DNA of 64,000 bases from CAVZZG01 sp963779685 (GCA_963779685.1 CAVZZG010000003.1:124001-188000), one strand, 5' to 3'. Positions 27,041-36,257 are shown, numbered from the stretch's first letter. Notes: generated by a model from the sequence alone, not told the origin. Program-made: numbers and translations.

Positions 27041-28807
27041 ATGGCAGACGTGACGTTCGAGGCGAGGATCGAGGAGATCCTCGCGTCCGTCCAGAAGCCC
27101 TCCCGGTACATCGGTGGTGAGGTGAACGAGGTTCGCAAGCCGCACGCCACCGCCCGGATCGCGCTCTGCTACCCCGACGCGTACGAGATCGGGATCTCCA
27201 ACCAGGCGCTCCAGATCCTGTACGCACTGATCAACGAACGCACCGACGCGGCGGCCGAGCGGGTGTACACGCCCTGGCCCGACATGGCCGACGCGATGCG
27301 CCGCGAGGGTATCCCGCTGTTCACGCTGGAGAGCTGGCGGCCGGTCCACGAGTACGACCTGTTCGGCATCACCCTGCAGGCCGAGCTCACCTATACGAAC
27401 GTGCTCGAGACGCTCGACCTGGCCGGCATCCCGCTGCGATCGGCCGACCGCACGGCCGACCACCCGATCGTCGTCGCCGGCGGTCCTTCGGCTTCGAACC
27501 CGGAACCGCTCGCGCCCTTCATCGACGCGTTCTTCATGGGCGAGGCCGAGGAGGGCATGCTCGAGATCGCCGGCATCCTCTCCAGCACCCCGGATCGTGC
27601 CGAGCGTCTCGACCGTCTCGCCGATCTGCCGTACCTGTACGTGCCGGCCCGTGGCCGCCGGCCGGTGAAGCGGGCGGTCTATGCCTCGTTCGACATCGCC
27701 ACGCACCCGCGGCAGCCGGTCGTTCCGTACGCCAGCGCCATCTTCTCGCGCGCCAGCGTCGAGGTGATGCGCGGCTGCACCCGCGGCTGCCGCTTCTGCC
27801 ATGCGGGCACCTGGTACCGCCCGGTGCGCGAGCGCGCCGTGGAGGACGTCGTCGCGGCCGGACTCGAGCAGCTGGGCTGCACCGGGTACGACGAGCTCTC
27901 GCTCACGTCGCTCGCCACGAGCGACTACACCGGGATCGTGGACGCGATCGCGGAGATCAAGCGCGAACGGCCGTCGCTGCACCTGTCACTGCCATCGAAC
28001 CGGGTCGACACGGGGCCGGTGGCGATGAACGCTGCAGCGAACGCGCGTCAGGGTTCGATCACCCTGGCGCCCGAAGCGGCCACCCAGCGGATGCGCGACA
28101 TCATCTGCAAGACGATCACCGATGAGATGATCGAGCGCGCCATCGGCGCCGCCTTCGCCGCGGGCTACACCTCGCTGAAGATGTACTTCATGATCGGCCT
28201 GCCGTTCGAGACGTTCGCGGAGGTGCAGGGGATCGTCGACCTGGGTTTCCGGGCCCGCGAGATCGGTCGCGAGCAGCTCGGCCCCAACGGGCGGTTCACG
28301 GTGCACGTCTCCGTCTCGAACTTCGTGCCCAAGCCCCACACGCCCTTCCAGTGGGAAGGCATGGCATCACCGGCCCAGCTGCAGGTCAAGCACGACTACC
28401 TGCGCCGTGCCCTGCGGGGACGGCAGCTCAAGCTGTCGCTGCACGACATCCCCAACTCGATGCTCGAGGGGGCGGTCAGCAAGGGCGACGGGGTGACCGC
28501 GAACGTGATCGAGAGCGCCTGGCGCGGCGGCGCGCGGTTCGACGCGTGGTCGGAGCATCATCGCGGCGATATCTGGGAGGCGGCGTTCCGCGAGCACGGC
28601 CGCGACCTCGAGGTCGAGGCGACGCGCACGCGCGCCGAGCTCGAGCCGCTGCCGTGGGATCACGTCAAGAGCGGCGTGACCAAGGAATTCCTGCTCGACG
28701 AGTGGTGGGCAAGCCGGGCCGAGCAGGCCACCGGCGACTGCCGCTTCGACGGGTGCACGGACTGCGGGGCCTGCACCGGTCCCGTGCGAAACCGGCTGGT
28801 GTCGTGA
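27041..28807 (+). CDS. B12-binding-domain radical SAM protein (TIGR03960 type)
   Basis: 588 residues. The N-terminal cobalamin-binding-like Rossmann domain (RIALCYPDAYEIGISNQAL, VVAGGPSASNPEPLAPFIDA) is followed by a radical SAM core with the Cys triad in MRGCTRGCRFCHAG, and by a C-terminal Cys cluster (CRFDGCTDCGACTG). In many bacteria this gene precedes a DUF2344 gene and RNase G/rplU, exactly as here. The exact reaction is not established to my knowledge; proposed roles link it to RNA or ribosome modification. Confidence 0.88.
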   Translation: MADVTFEARIEEILASVQKPSRYIGGEVNEVRKPHATARIALCYPDAYEIGISNQALQILYALINERTDAAAERVYTPWPDMADAMRREGIPLFTLESWRPVHEYDLFGITLQAELTYTNVLETLDLAGIPLRSADRTADHPIVVAGGPSASNPEPLAPFIDAFFMGEAEEGMLEIAGILSSTPDRAERLDRLADLPYLYVPARGRRPVKRAVYASFDIATHPRQPVVPYASAIFSRASVEVMRGCTRGCRFCHAGTWYRPVRERAVEDVVAAGLEQLGCTGYDELSLTSLATSDYTGIVDAIAEIKRERPSLHLSLPSNRVDTGPVAMNAAANARQGSITLAPEAATQRMRDIICKTITDEMIERAIGAAFAAGYTSLKMYFMIGLPFETFAEVQGIVDLGFRAREIGREQLGPNGRFTVHVSVSNFVPKPHTPFQWEGMASPAQLQVKHDYLRRALRGRQLKLSLHDIPNSMLEGAVSKGDGVTANVIESAWRGGARFDAWSEHHRGDIWEAAFREHGRDLEVEATRTRAELEPLPWDHVKSGVTKEFLLDEWWASRAEQATGDCRFDGCTDCGACTGPVRNRLVS

Positions 28808-28829
28808 TCGGACACCGCCCCATGCGTCG

Positions 28830-29483
28830 TTGAAACTCGAGCTGCGATTCAGCGTCACCGGGCGCGCCCGGTTCCTGTCGCACCTCGAGTGCGTCGACAT
28901 GCTGCTGGCCGCCTTCCGGCGCGCCGGTTACGAGGTCGCGCTGTCGCAGGGCATGCGGCCCAAGCCCGTGATCTCGCTGGCGGTGGCGCGCGCCGTGGGC
29001 GTTGCCGCCGACGATGAGATCTGCACGGTGCAGCTCGTCGGCGAGCACGACTTCGACGAGGTGCGCGAGCGCCTCGACGCGACGCTGCCCCGCGGGATCG
29101 GCGTGCATGGCCTCACCGCCAGCGCCGGCACGCCGCGGCCCGTGGCGGCGCGCTACCGCGTGCTCAGCGATGTTCCCCGATCGCTCCTCGAGCGAGCCGG
29201 GGCGGCCCTGTCGGCTGCGGACACGGTGCTCGTCGAGCGCCGGTCGCCGAAGGGCGTGAAGTTCATCGACGTCCGGAAGTACGCGGATGGCGTGGAAGTG
29301 GTGGACGGCGGCTTCGAGGTCGAGGTCGCCGTCTCCGGAGAAGGCTCGGCCCGTCCCGAGGAGGTGGCCCGCGCGCTGGAGCAGTGCGTCGGCGAGCCGA
29401 TCCCGGTGGCGGGACTGATGAGACTGACCGTGCGTGTCGCCGAGCCCGAACGGGCCGGCGCCGCACCAGGAGACAACACATGA
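28830..29483 (+). CDS. DUF2344 (TIGR03936) protein, radical-SAM partner
   Basis: 217 residues, starting TTG 28830 (LELRFSVTGRARFLSHLECVD). The family hallmark RARFLSHLECVDMLLAAFRRAG is split here as RARFLSHLE and MLLAAFRRAGYEVALSQG; the PKPVISLAVARAVGVAADDE region follows. In other bacteria this is the C-terminal domain of, or the gene next to, the TIGR03960 radical SAM protein, so the two probably form one enzyme. The in-frame ATG at 28822 ends after two codons and cannot be used. Its stop overlaps the RNase gene by 4 bases. Confidence 0.85.
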   Translation: MKLELRFSVTGRARFLSHLECVDMLLAAFRRAGYEVALSQGMRPKPVISLAVARAVGVAADDEICTVQLVGEHDFDEVRERLDATLPRGIGVHGLTASAGTPRPVAARYRVLSDVPRSLLERAGAALSAADTVLVERRSPKGVKFIDVRKYADGVEVVDGGFEVEVAVSGEGSARPEEVARALEQCVGEPIPVAGLMRLTVRVAEPERAGAAPGDNT

Positions 29484-31975
29484 AGAAGATCCTGATATCG
29501 GCCGACCCGTACGAAACGCGGGTGGCCATCATCGAAGACGACGTCGTCGTCGAGACCTACGTCGAGCGCGCCTCACGGCGCTCGCTGCTCGGCAACATCT
29601 ACCTCGGCCGGGTCGACAACGTCCTGCCCGGTATGGAGGCGGCGTTCATCGACGTCGGACTGGAGAAGAACGGCTTCCTCTACGTCGACGAGATCGTGCT
29701 CCCGGAACTCGAGGACCGCGAACGCCGCAAGAAGAAGATCGAGGAGCTGATCCGCCCGAAGCAGAGCCTGCTGGTGCAGATCACCAAGGACCCGATGGGC
29801 ATGAAGGGCGCCCGCGTGTCGATGGACGTCTCGCTGGCCGGCCGGTTCCTCGTCTACACGCCCGACGGCAAGGGATACGGCGTCTCCAAGCGCCTGCCCG
29901 ACGGCGAGCGCACGCGACTGCGCGACCTCGTCAAGCAGCTCACGCCCCGCAACGGCGGCGGCATGATCGTGCGCACCGCCGCCCGCGGTGCCCAGCGCGA
30001 GGAGCTGGAGCGCGACCTCGAGCTGCTCGAGCAGCAGTGGGAGGTCGTGCAGAAGCTCGCCAAGGCAAAGGCCACGCGCACCCCGGCCCTGATCCACGAG
30101 GAGGTCGACCTCGCGCTCGAGATGGTGCGCGACGACCTCCGGGTCGAGGTCGACGAGGTGATCACCGACGACGAGGTCACCTACGAGCGCATCCGCGCCT
30201 ACGTCGAGCAGCACTCTCCCGAGTTCCTGCCCCGCATCAAGCTCCACACCGCCCAGACGCCCCTCATGCGCCGCTATCAGGTGGAGGAGGCGATCCGCTC
30301 GACGATGCACCGCCGGGTCGACCTGCCCAGCGGCGGCTACCTGCTGGTGGACTACGCCGAGGCGTTCACGATCATCGACGTCAACACCGGCCGGTTCGTC
30401 GGCAAGTCGCGGCTCGAGGACACGATCCTGAAGAACAACCTCGAGGCCGCGCGGGAGGTCGTCCGCCAGCTGCGCCTTCGCGACATCGGCGGCATGATCG
30501 TGATCGACTTCATCGACATGGCCGCGGCCAAGAACCGCGACGCCGTCATCGCCTGCCTCTCGGACGAGCTGAAGCGCGATCGATCCAAGGTCTACCTGAC
30601 GTCGATCTCGCCGCTCGGCCTGGTCGAGATGACCCGCCAGAACGTCACCGACGGCGTGCGCGAGGTGATGACGAGTACCTGCCCGGTCTGCCAGGGCGAG
30701 GGCCGCGTGCTGTCGGACGAGTCGATCGCGATCGAGAACCTGCGGACGCTGCGCCGGCACGCGAAGCTGTCCCAGTCCGAGGCCTTCCTCGTCGAGCTCA
30801 ACCCGCGCATCGCGGCGCTGATGGTCGGCTCGGGCGGCAACCGCCTGCAGGAGCTCGAGCAGTCGACCGCCAAGCACTTCTCGCTCGTCGGGGTGGATGG
30901 CGTCCCGGTCGAGCGGTGCGCGGTCACCCGCGAGGGCCGGGCGGGCGACATCCTCGCCGAAGCGCTGCCGGTCTCGTCCGGACAGGAGCTCGAGCTCGAG
31001 GTTCACGAGCCGCACATGTTCCAGGCCGCGGACGCGGTCTCGTTCCTCGAGAGCGGGTACCGGATCGTGATCGCCGGCGGCGGCCCGTACCTCGGCGAGA
31101 CCCACCGCGTGCGCATCGAGACCGTCGGGCGACTCGAGGCGATCGCGAGCCTGCTCGATGCCAAGGCCGTGACCGAGGCCGAGATGCTGGCGATGATCGA
31201 CCGGCGCACGGACATCCTCGAGCCCGAGCGGCGCACCATGACCCGCGTCGACCTCGAGGAGCGCTCGCGGCGACCGCGCCGGACAAAGAAGTCCGAGGAC
31301 GGCATCGCCCTCGACGGCATCGAGATGGTGGGCGACGAGCCCGCCGCGGGACCGGAGGGCGAAGCGCCCGCCGAGGACGCGGCCCCCAAGCGGCGCCGGC
31401 GGCGCTCGAAAGCCGAGGTCGAGCAGGCCGCGGCCGTCGCGGCCGAGACCTCCGTCGTCGAGGAGGCAGAGGCCGCCGACGCCGATGAGGGACCGGGAGA
31501 GGTCGAAGGCGCCCCCGGCGAGACCGACGGCGACCCGGCTCGCCGTCGTCGTCGCGGCCGCCGCGGCGGCCGTCGGCACCGGGCCCGGCGCGAACGGGCC
31601 GCGGCAGCCGCCGGCGAGCCCGGCGCCGCCGAATCCGAGCCCGAGGCCGCGGTCGCGGTCGCCGTGGCCGACCCGCCCGCCCTCGTCGTCGTCGACCCGC
31701 CCGCCGAGGCAGCGCCGAAGCCGCGTCGCACCCGAACGCCCAAGGCCGCACCGCCGGAACCGGTGGCCGTCGCAGCCGAGGAGGCGCCGGCCGTCGCCGA
31801 GGCGGCGGTGCCGAAGCCGCGTCGCTCTCGAGCCAGAGCGGCTGCACCGGTCGAGACGGCCCCGGCCGAGACGGCCGTCGCCGCGACGCCGCCCCCTGAG
31901 CCCGCCGCCGGCGAGGAGCCCGCGCCGAAGCCGCGTCGCTCGAGGGCCCGCAAGCCGGCGACGCCGGCCGAATGA
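29480..31975 (+). CDS. rng: ribonuclease E/G
   Basis: 831-residue endoribonuclease for mRNA decay and rRNA/tRNA processing. The S1 domain (SLLGNIYLGRVDNVLPGMEAA, shown in part) leads the protein. The catalytic core has TIIDVNTGRFVG and GGMIVIDFIDM, which supply the metal-binding Asp residues, and a Zn-link CPVC at 401-404. The last 250 residues are a low-complexity Glu/Ala/Pro tail with basic patches (RRRRRSKAE, RRRRGRRGGRR) and three PKPRR(S/T)R repeats, resembling the RNA- and partner-binding tails of actinobacterial RNase E. AGGAG at 29468-29472 supports ATG 29480. Confidence 0.92.
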   Translation: MKKILISADPYETRVAIIEDDVVVETYVERASRRSLLGNIYLGRVDNVLPGMEAAFIDVGLEKNGFLYVDEIVLPELEDRERRKKKIEELIRPKQSLLVQITKDPMGMKGARVSMDVSLAGRFLVYTPDGKGYGVSKRLPDGERTRLRDLVKQLTPRNGGGMIVRTAARGAQREELERDLELLEQQWEVVQKLAKAKATRTPALIHEEVDLALEMVRDDLRVEVDEVITDDEVTYERIRAYVEQHSPEFLPRIKLHTAQTPLMRRYQVEEAIRSTMHRRVDLPSGGYLLVDYAEAFTIIDVNTGRFVGKSRLEDTILKNNLEAAREVVRQLRLRDIGGMIVIDFIDMAAAKNRDAVIACLSDELKRDRSKVYLTSISPLGLVEMTRQNVTDGVREVMTSTCPVCQGEGRVLSDESIAIENLRTLRRHAKLSQSEAFLVELNPRIAALMVGSGGNRLQELEQSTAKHFSLVGVDGVPVERCAVTREGRAGDILAEALPVSSGQELELEVHEPHMFQAADAVSFLESGYRIVIAGGGPYLGETHRVRIETVGRLEAIASLLDAKAVTEAEMLAMIDRRTDILEPERRTMTRVDLEERSRRPRRTKKSEDGIALDGIEMVGDEPAAGPEGEAPAEDAAPKRRRRRSKAEVEQAAAVAAETSVVEEAEAADADEGPGEVEGAPGETDGDPARRRRRGRRGGRRHRARRERAAAAAGEPGAAESEPEAAVAVAVADPPALVVVDPPAEAAPKPRRTRTPKAAPPEPVAVAAEEAPAVAEAAVPKPRRSRARAAAPVETAPAETAVAATPPPEPAAGEEPAPKPRRSRARKPATPAE

Positions 31976-31979
31976 AACG

Positions 31980-33131
31980 CTATGTCCCGGGTTCCGGCGG
32001 TGGCGGGGCCGCCGGCACCGGGAGCATCGCGGCACCGACGACGCTGACGGCGATCATGCCGAGAGTCGCGGCGATGATCGCGGCGCCCTGACCCGGGCTG
32101 ATGAGGTTGCGGTTGAGCCCGATCTCGACCACGGCCGCCGGAACACCGAGCGCGGCGGTGGCGACGAGACCCATGGCCAGCGGCTGGCGCATCGCCACCG
32201 CAGCCGTCAGGTGGACGACGGTCGCCAGCCCGACGATGGCAAGGGCGAGCAGGACGTTCGACCGGCTCGTGAGGAGGGCATGCATATCGACCCGCGCACC
32301 GAGCACGACGAAGAACCACGGCACCAGGAAGCCGTTCCCGATCCCGCGGATCTGGCGCGCGAGTCGGCGCGGCTCGCCGATCGCCGCGATCACGAGGCCG
32401 GTCGAGAAGCCGGCCACCATGATGCTCGTGCCGCTCTGGTCGGCGACGTAGGCGACCACCGTCAGCGCGAGCATCGACAGCCGTAGATCGAGCGCCCACT
32501 CGAACCGGCGCGAGAGCCGCCGGAGGCGGTGGGCGAACCGGGTCTCGTGGGTGGCATGGGCGCCCAGCCAGATGCCGACGGCCAGCACCGTCACCAGCAG
32601 GCCCCCGAAACCGATCGTCGCCGCCCGGTCGGGCTCCAGGGCCAGGGGCAGAACGACGATGGTGGCGATGTCGGCAACGGTCACCCACGCGATCACCACC
32701 AGCACCGAGTCTCCCAGTTGGCGCTCGTACAGCACGGGCAGGGCGATCGCCGCCGAGCTGGTCGCAAGCGGCAGCGCGATCACCGCGGGGTGCACGATGC
32801 CGACGTGGCGGGCGACCACGATGGCTGCGAGTGAGGCCGCGATGCCGGTGACGATGGCCGCTCCGCCGCCGCGGGCGAGGGCCGACCGCAGCTGCGGCGC
32901 GCGCAGCGGTACGTGGGTACCGGCGATGAACATCAGCATCGCGAAACCGGTGCGCGCGAGGAAGGCCACCGTCGGCTCGCTCGGGTCGAGCCAGCCGAAG
33001 CCCGAGACCCCGATCACGATGCCGCCGATGATCTCGCCGACGACGACCGGGATCATCCCCGGGGCGAGGGCCGAGAGCGCAGGCCCCGCGAGCCCCGCGG
33101 TGATGATCAGCGCCAGGACGCCGAAGGTCAT
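31980..33131 (-). CDS. CPA2-type cation/proton antiporter (KefB-like membrane domain)
   Basis: 383 residues with about 11-12 hydrophobic helices. The Na+/H+ exchanger domain shows MIPVVVGEIIGGIVIG, GFAMLMFIAGTHVPL, ATSSAAIALPVLYE and GFLVPWFFVVLGARVDM. It lacks the C-terminal TrkA-N domain of full KefB. It is encoded opposite to its neighbours, between the RNase E/G gene (4 bases from its stop) and rplU, which are usually adjacent, so it looks like an insertion into a conserved block. ATG 33131 is the first start that begins at the membrane domain. Confidence 0.85.
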   Translation of the reverse strand: MTFGVLALIITAGLAGPALSALAPGMIPVVVGEIIGGIVIGVSGFGWLDPSEPTVAFLARTGFAMLMFIAGTHVPLRAPQLRSALARGGGAAIVTGIAASLAAIVVARHVGIVHPAVIALPLATSSAAIALPVLYERQLGDSVLVVIAWVTVADIATIVVLPLALEPDRAATIGFGGLLVTVLAVGIWLGAHATHETRFAHRLRRLSRRFEWALDLRLSMLALTVVAYVADQSGTSIMVAGFSTGLVIAAIGEPRRLARQIRGIGNGFLVPWFFVVLGARVDMHALLTSRSNVLLALAIVGLATVVHLTAAVAMRQPLAMGLVATAALGVPAAVVEIGLNRNLISPGQGAAIIAATLGMIAVSVVGAAMLPVPAAPPPPEPGT

Positions 33132-33234
33132 GCGGAGAGGATACGGAGTGCGGCGCACCGCGCGAGCGCCTGCTAACGTCCGACTGCGACGCCGGGCGGG
33201 CCTCACGGCCGCTGCGTGCGATCGCCTCATTGCC

Positions 33235-33543
33235 ATGTATGCCGTCATCGCACTCTCTGGAAAGCAGTACCGGGTCACGCCGGGCGAACGACTCGTGGTC
33301 GATCGCCTGCCGCACGACGAGGGCGCCACGTTCTCGCCGCGCGTGCTGATGGCCGGCGACGAGAAGAAGACGGTGCTCGACGAGGCCGGGCTCAAGAAGG
33401 TGAAGATCTCCGTCCGCGTGCGGGAGCACGGCAAGGGCAAGAAGATTCGCGTCTACCGCTACCACCCCAAGCACAACTGGTCGCGGCGCATGGGTCACCG
33501 CTCGCACATCACGGTGATCGAGATCGAGAAGCTCACGGTCTGA
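33235..33543 (+). CDS. rplU: 50S ribosomal protein L21
   Basis: 102 residues of normal L21 length (MYAVIALSGKQYRVTPGE at the start, KKIRVYRYHPKHNWSRRMGH near the end). It binds 23S rRNA near L20. The region before it (33132-33234) is the divergent promoter space shared with the antiporter and contains TAACGT near 33174. rpmA follows after 16 bases. Confidence 0.97.
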   Translation: MYAVIALSGKQYRVTPGERLVVDRLPHDEGATFSPRVLMAGDEKKTVLDEAGLKKVKISVRVREHGKGKKIRVYRYHPKHNWSRRMGHRSHITVIEIEKLTV

Positions 33544-33559
33544 GCGCGGGAGGTTCGAG

Positions 33560-33817
33560 ATGGCACACAAGAAGGGCCTCGGCTCCTCCAAGAACGGTCG
33601 CGACTCGAATGCCCAGCGGCTCGGCGTCAAGGTCTTCGCCGGCCAGCAGATCAACGCCGGCGGCATCATCGTGCGCCAGCGCGGCACGCGGTTCCATCCC
33701 GGGCCCGGCACGGGCATCGGCTGCGACGACACGATCTTCGCGAAGGTCACCGGCACGGTCGGCTTCGGCCGGGCCAAGGGCAAGCGCGTGATCACGGTCG
33801 TCTCGACCGGCGGGTAG
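33560..33817 (+). CDS. rpmA: 50S ribosomal protein L27
   Basis: 85 residues. It begins MAHKKGLGSSKNGRDSNAQ, with the flexible N-terminal tail reaching the peptidyl-transferase centre and no cleavable N-terminal extension as seen in Firmicutes. GIIVRQRGTRFHPG and the VITVVST end are typical. GGGAGG at 33548-33553 serves as ribosome-binding site. Confidence 0.97.
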   Translation: MAHKKGLGSSKNGRDSNAQRLGVKVFAGQQINAGGIIVRQRGTRFHPGPGTGIGCDDTIFAKVTGTVGFGRAKGKRVITVVSTGG

Positions 33818-33828
33818 GCGCGGGCGCG

Positions 33829-35121
33829 ATGTTCTCTGACCGCGCCACGCTGCACGTCGAGGCGGGGCGGGGCGGCGATGGCTGCGTCGCATTCCGGCGC
33901 GAGAAGTACGTCCCCCGGGGCGGGCCGAGCGGCGGTGACGGCGGCCGCGGCGGCGACGTCGTGATCGTCGCCGAACCCGGCCTGCGCGACCTCAACGCCC
34001 TGCGTTACCACCCGCACGTCCGGGCCGACAGCGGACGCCCGGGCGAGGGCTCCAACCGCACCGGAGCTTCGGGCGACCATGCCCGTGTCCGCGTGCCCAT
34101 CGGCACGCAGGTCTTCGGCGATGACGGCACGCTCGCATGCGACCTCGCCCACCCCGGTGCCCAGGTCGTGATCGCGCGTGGCGGCCGCGGCGGCGCAGGC
34201 AACAGCCGGTTCGCCACTGCCACCCGGCGCACGCCGCGGATCGCCGGCCTGGGGGAGGAGGGCGAAGCACGAACACTCGACCTCCACTTGAAGTTGATGG
34301 CTGACGCAGCCCTGCTCGGATTCCCGAACGTCGGCAAGTCGAGCCTCCTGCGGCGCATCTCGAACGCCACCCCGAAGGTCGCCGACTACCCGTTCACGAC
34401 CATCCATCCCGTGCTCGGTACGGTGGACGTCGACGCCGACCACCAGCTCACCGTGGTCGACGTGCCCGGGCTGCTGGAGGGTGCGTCGGAGGGCATCGGG
34501 CTGGGCCACGAGTTCCTCGCCCACCTCGAACGGGCCCGGCTGCTCCTGCACGTCGTCTCCGCCGAGCTCGACGTCGAGCAGGCGCGGGAGGGCTTCGCCG
34601 TCATCAACGGCGAGCTTGCCGCCCACGGGCACGGTCTCGCCGACCGGCCGCAGATCCTGGTGCTGAACAAGATCGACCTGGTGCCGGCCGACGAACGGCC
34701 GTCGCTGACCGCCGCGATGGCGGCCGCGGTCGGCGACGTCGAGGCCGTCGTGGCGACCTCCTGCGTGTCGCAGGAGGGCATCGCTGCCCTGATCGCCATT
34801 CTCGCGCTGCACTGCCCGCAGGCGGCGGTCGAGGCACCGCCCGCCGACGAGCTCGCCGACTACCTCGTGTACCGCCCGGGATCCGAGGAGCGCGAACGCT
34901 TCCGCATCTACCGCGACGAGTACGGCTTCCGCGTCACCGGAACCGGCGTCGAGCGGGCACTCGCCCACCTCGATCCTGACAGTGCCGAGGACGCCCGTGA
35001 GGCCGGTGCGATCCTCGCCGAGCTCGGCGTGATGCGCGCGCTGCGGCGCGCCGGCGCACGCGACCTGACCGAGGTCACCGTCGGCGCCAAGCGGTTCGAG
35101 CTGTATGCGGTGGCGCCGTGA
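33829..35121 (+). CDS. obg: GTPase ObgE/CgtA
   Basis: 430-residue ribosome-assembly GTPase. The glycine-rich Obg fold comes first (EAGRGGDGCVAFRREKYVP and GGPSGGDGGRGGDV). The G domain follows with GFPNVGKSSLL (G1), YPFTTIHPVLG (G2), DVPGLLEGASEG (G3) and LNKIDL (G4). The C-terminal OCT domain (about 350-430) ends RRAGARDLTEVTVGAKRFEL. It overlaps nadD by 4 bases, in the conserved rplU-rpmA-obg-nadD-rsfS order. Confidence 0.96.
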   Translation: MFSDRATLHVEAGRGGDGCVAFRREKYVPRGGPSGGDGGRGGDVVIVAEPGLRDLNALRYHPHVRADSGRPGEGSNRTGASGDHARVRVPIGTQVFGDDGTLACDLAHPGAQVVIARGGRGGAGNSRFATATRRTPRIAGLGEEGEARTLDLHLKLMADAALLGFPNVGKSSLLRRISNATPKVADYPFTTIHPVLGTVDVDADHQLTVVDVPGLLEGASEGIGLGHEFLAHLERARLLLHVVSAELDVEQAREGFAVINGELAAHGHGLADRPQILVLNKIDLVPADERPSLTAAMAAAVGDVEAVVATSCVSQEGIAALIAILALHCPQAAVEAPPADELADYLVYRPGSEERERFRIYRDEYGFRVTGTGVERALAHLDPDSAEDAREAGAILAELGVMRALRRAGARDLTEVTVGAKRFELYAVAP

Positions 35122-35714
35122 CCTCCGTGTTCGGTCGCGTCGGCGTGTTCGGTTCCCTCTTCAACCCGCCCCACCTCGGGCACCTGCTGCTGTGTTCGGA
35201 GGCGGCCTGGCAGCTGGAGCTCGACCGGGTGGTGCTCGTGCCGACCGCCCGGCCGCCGCACCGGCCGGCGCCGGCCGTGAGCCCGGAGGTGCGGGCGCGG
35301 CTGGCCGCTGCCCTGGCGTCGTGCGACGCGGCGCTGACCCTGTCCCGGGTCGAGCTCGACCGGCCGGGCCCGAGCTACACCGTCGACACCCTGCGCGAAC
35401 TGTCCGAGCGCCACCCCGGGCAGGAGCTGGTCCTGCTGCTCGGCGCCGATCAGCTCGCGGCCCTGGCGACGTGGGACCGGGCCGAGCAGGTGCCCGAGCT
35501 GGCGAAGCTCGCGGTCGCGGAGCGCCCCGGGCTCGTGCTCGGCGGGCTTGGCGGCGCGAACGTCGAGCGCATCGACATGCCCGCCATCGGGATCGCGTCG
35601 TCCGACATCCGGGCACGGGTCGCGGCCGGACGTCCGATCCGCCACCTCGTGCCCGAGCCCGTGCGGGTCATCATCGAGGCCGAGGGTCTCTACGGGCCGC
35701 CGGGCGCGGCGTGA
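35118..35714 (+). CDS. nadD: nicotinate-nucleotide adenylyltransferase
   Basis: 198 residues; makes deamido-NAD from nicotinate mononucleotide and ATP. The nucleotidyltransferase motif GVFGSLFNPPHLGHLLLC (HxGH-type) is at residues 9-26. SYTVDTLREL, LLLGADQLAAL and the second ATP motif IASSDIRARVAAG are all present. GTG 35118 overlaps the obg stop by 4 bases. Confidence 0.94.
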   Translation: MTSVFGRVGVFGSLFNPPHLGHLLLCSEAAWQLELDRVVLVPTARPPHRPAPAVSPEVRARLAAALASCDAALTLSRVELDRPGPSYTVDTLRELSERHPGQELVLLLGADQLAALATWDRAEQVPELAKLAVAERPGLVLGGLGGANVERIDMPAIGIASSDIRARVAAGRPIRHLVPEPVRVIIEAEGLYGPPGAA

Positions 35715-35754
35715 TAGCCTGGGTGCAGGAGAACGACGACACGGAGCCCGGCAA

Positions 35755-36105
35755 CTGATCGAAACCCGCGACCTCGCAGAGCGCATCGCACGCGTACTGA
35801 GCGACAAACTGGCAGAGGACATCCTGCTGCTCGACATGCGCGACGTCGTCTCCTATACCGACTGGTTCGTGATCGCCACGGGCCGGAACGCCCGCCACAC
35901 GCAGTCCCTCTCGGAGGAGCTGCGTACGCGTCTGCGCGACGAGGACGGCCTCCGGCCGACCCGCGTGGAGGGCCAGCGCGAGGGCAGCTGGATCCTGGTC
36001 GACTACCTCGACGTGGTCGCGCACCTCTTCACGCCCGAGGCTCGCGACTACTACCGGCTCGACCAGCTGTGGGGTCAGGTACCCGTGCTCGAGTTCGCCT
36101 CCTGA
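35755..36105 (+). CDS. rsfS: ribosome silencing factor RsfS, apparent CTG start
   Basis: 116 residues that bind L14 and block subunit joining. DMRDVVSYTDWFVIATGRNA, HTQSLSEELRTRL and VEGQREGSWILVDYLDVVAH are classic. The frame contains no ATG, GTG or TTG upstream of the conserved region. The best start is CTG 35755, preceded by ACGGAG at 35741-35746 (8-base spacing). It overlaps by 4 bases (CTGA) the stop of a 15-codon frame that begins GTG 35711 inside the nadD end, which mirrors the ATGA/GTGA couplings elsewhere here. Confidence 0.85.
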   Translation: MIETRDLAERIARVLSDKLAEDILLLDMRDVVSYTDWFVIATGRNARHTQSLSEELRTRLRDEDGLRPTRVEGQREGSWILVDYLDVVAHLFTPEARDYYRLDQLWGQVPVLEFAS

Positions 36106-36139
36106 ACAAGGCTCCGTGCTAGGCTGAGGCCCACTACCC

Positions 36140-36212
36140 GGGGCCATAGCTCAGCTGGGAGAGCGTCTGGCTGGCAGCCAGAAGGTCAGGGGTTCGATCC
36201 CCCTTGGCTCCA
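36140..36212 (+). tRNA. tRNA-Ala (anticodon GGC)
   Basis: 73-base cloverleaf. The acceptor stem GGGGCCA/TGGCTCC has one G-T pair. The D arm is GCTC..GAGC. The anticodon stem TCTGG/CCAGA encloses loop CTGGCAG (anticodon GGC, reading GCC), and the T arm is AGGGG-TTCGATC-CCCCT. The discriminator is A. The 3' CCA is not encoded. A TAGGCT hexamer lies at 36120-36125. Confidence 0.97.
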
Positions 36213-36257
36213 CTGATCGACACGGGCAGGGTTGTGCGCACACGACCTGGCCAGCCG

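Noticed and set aside
36140..36212. tRNA-Ala as an integration site
   Set aside because: No integrase, no duplicated tRNA 3' end downstream, and normal housekeeping genes on the left side.
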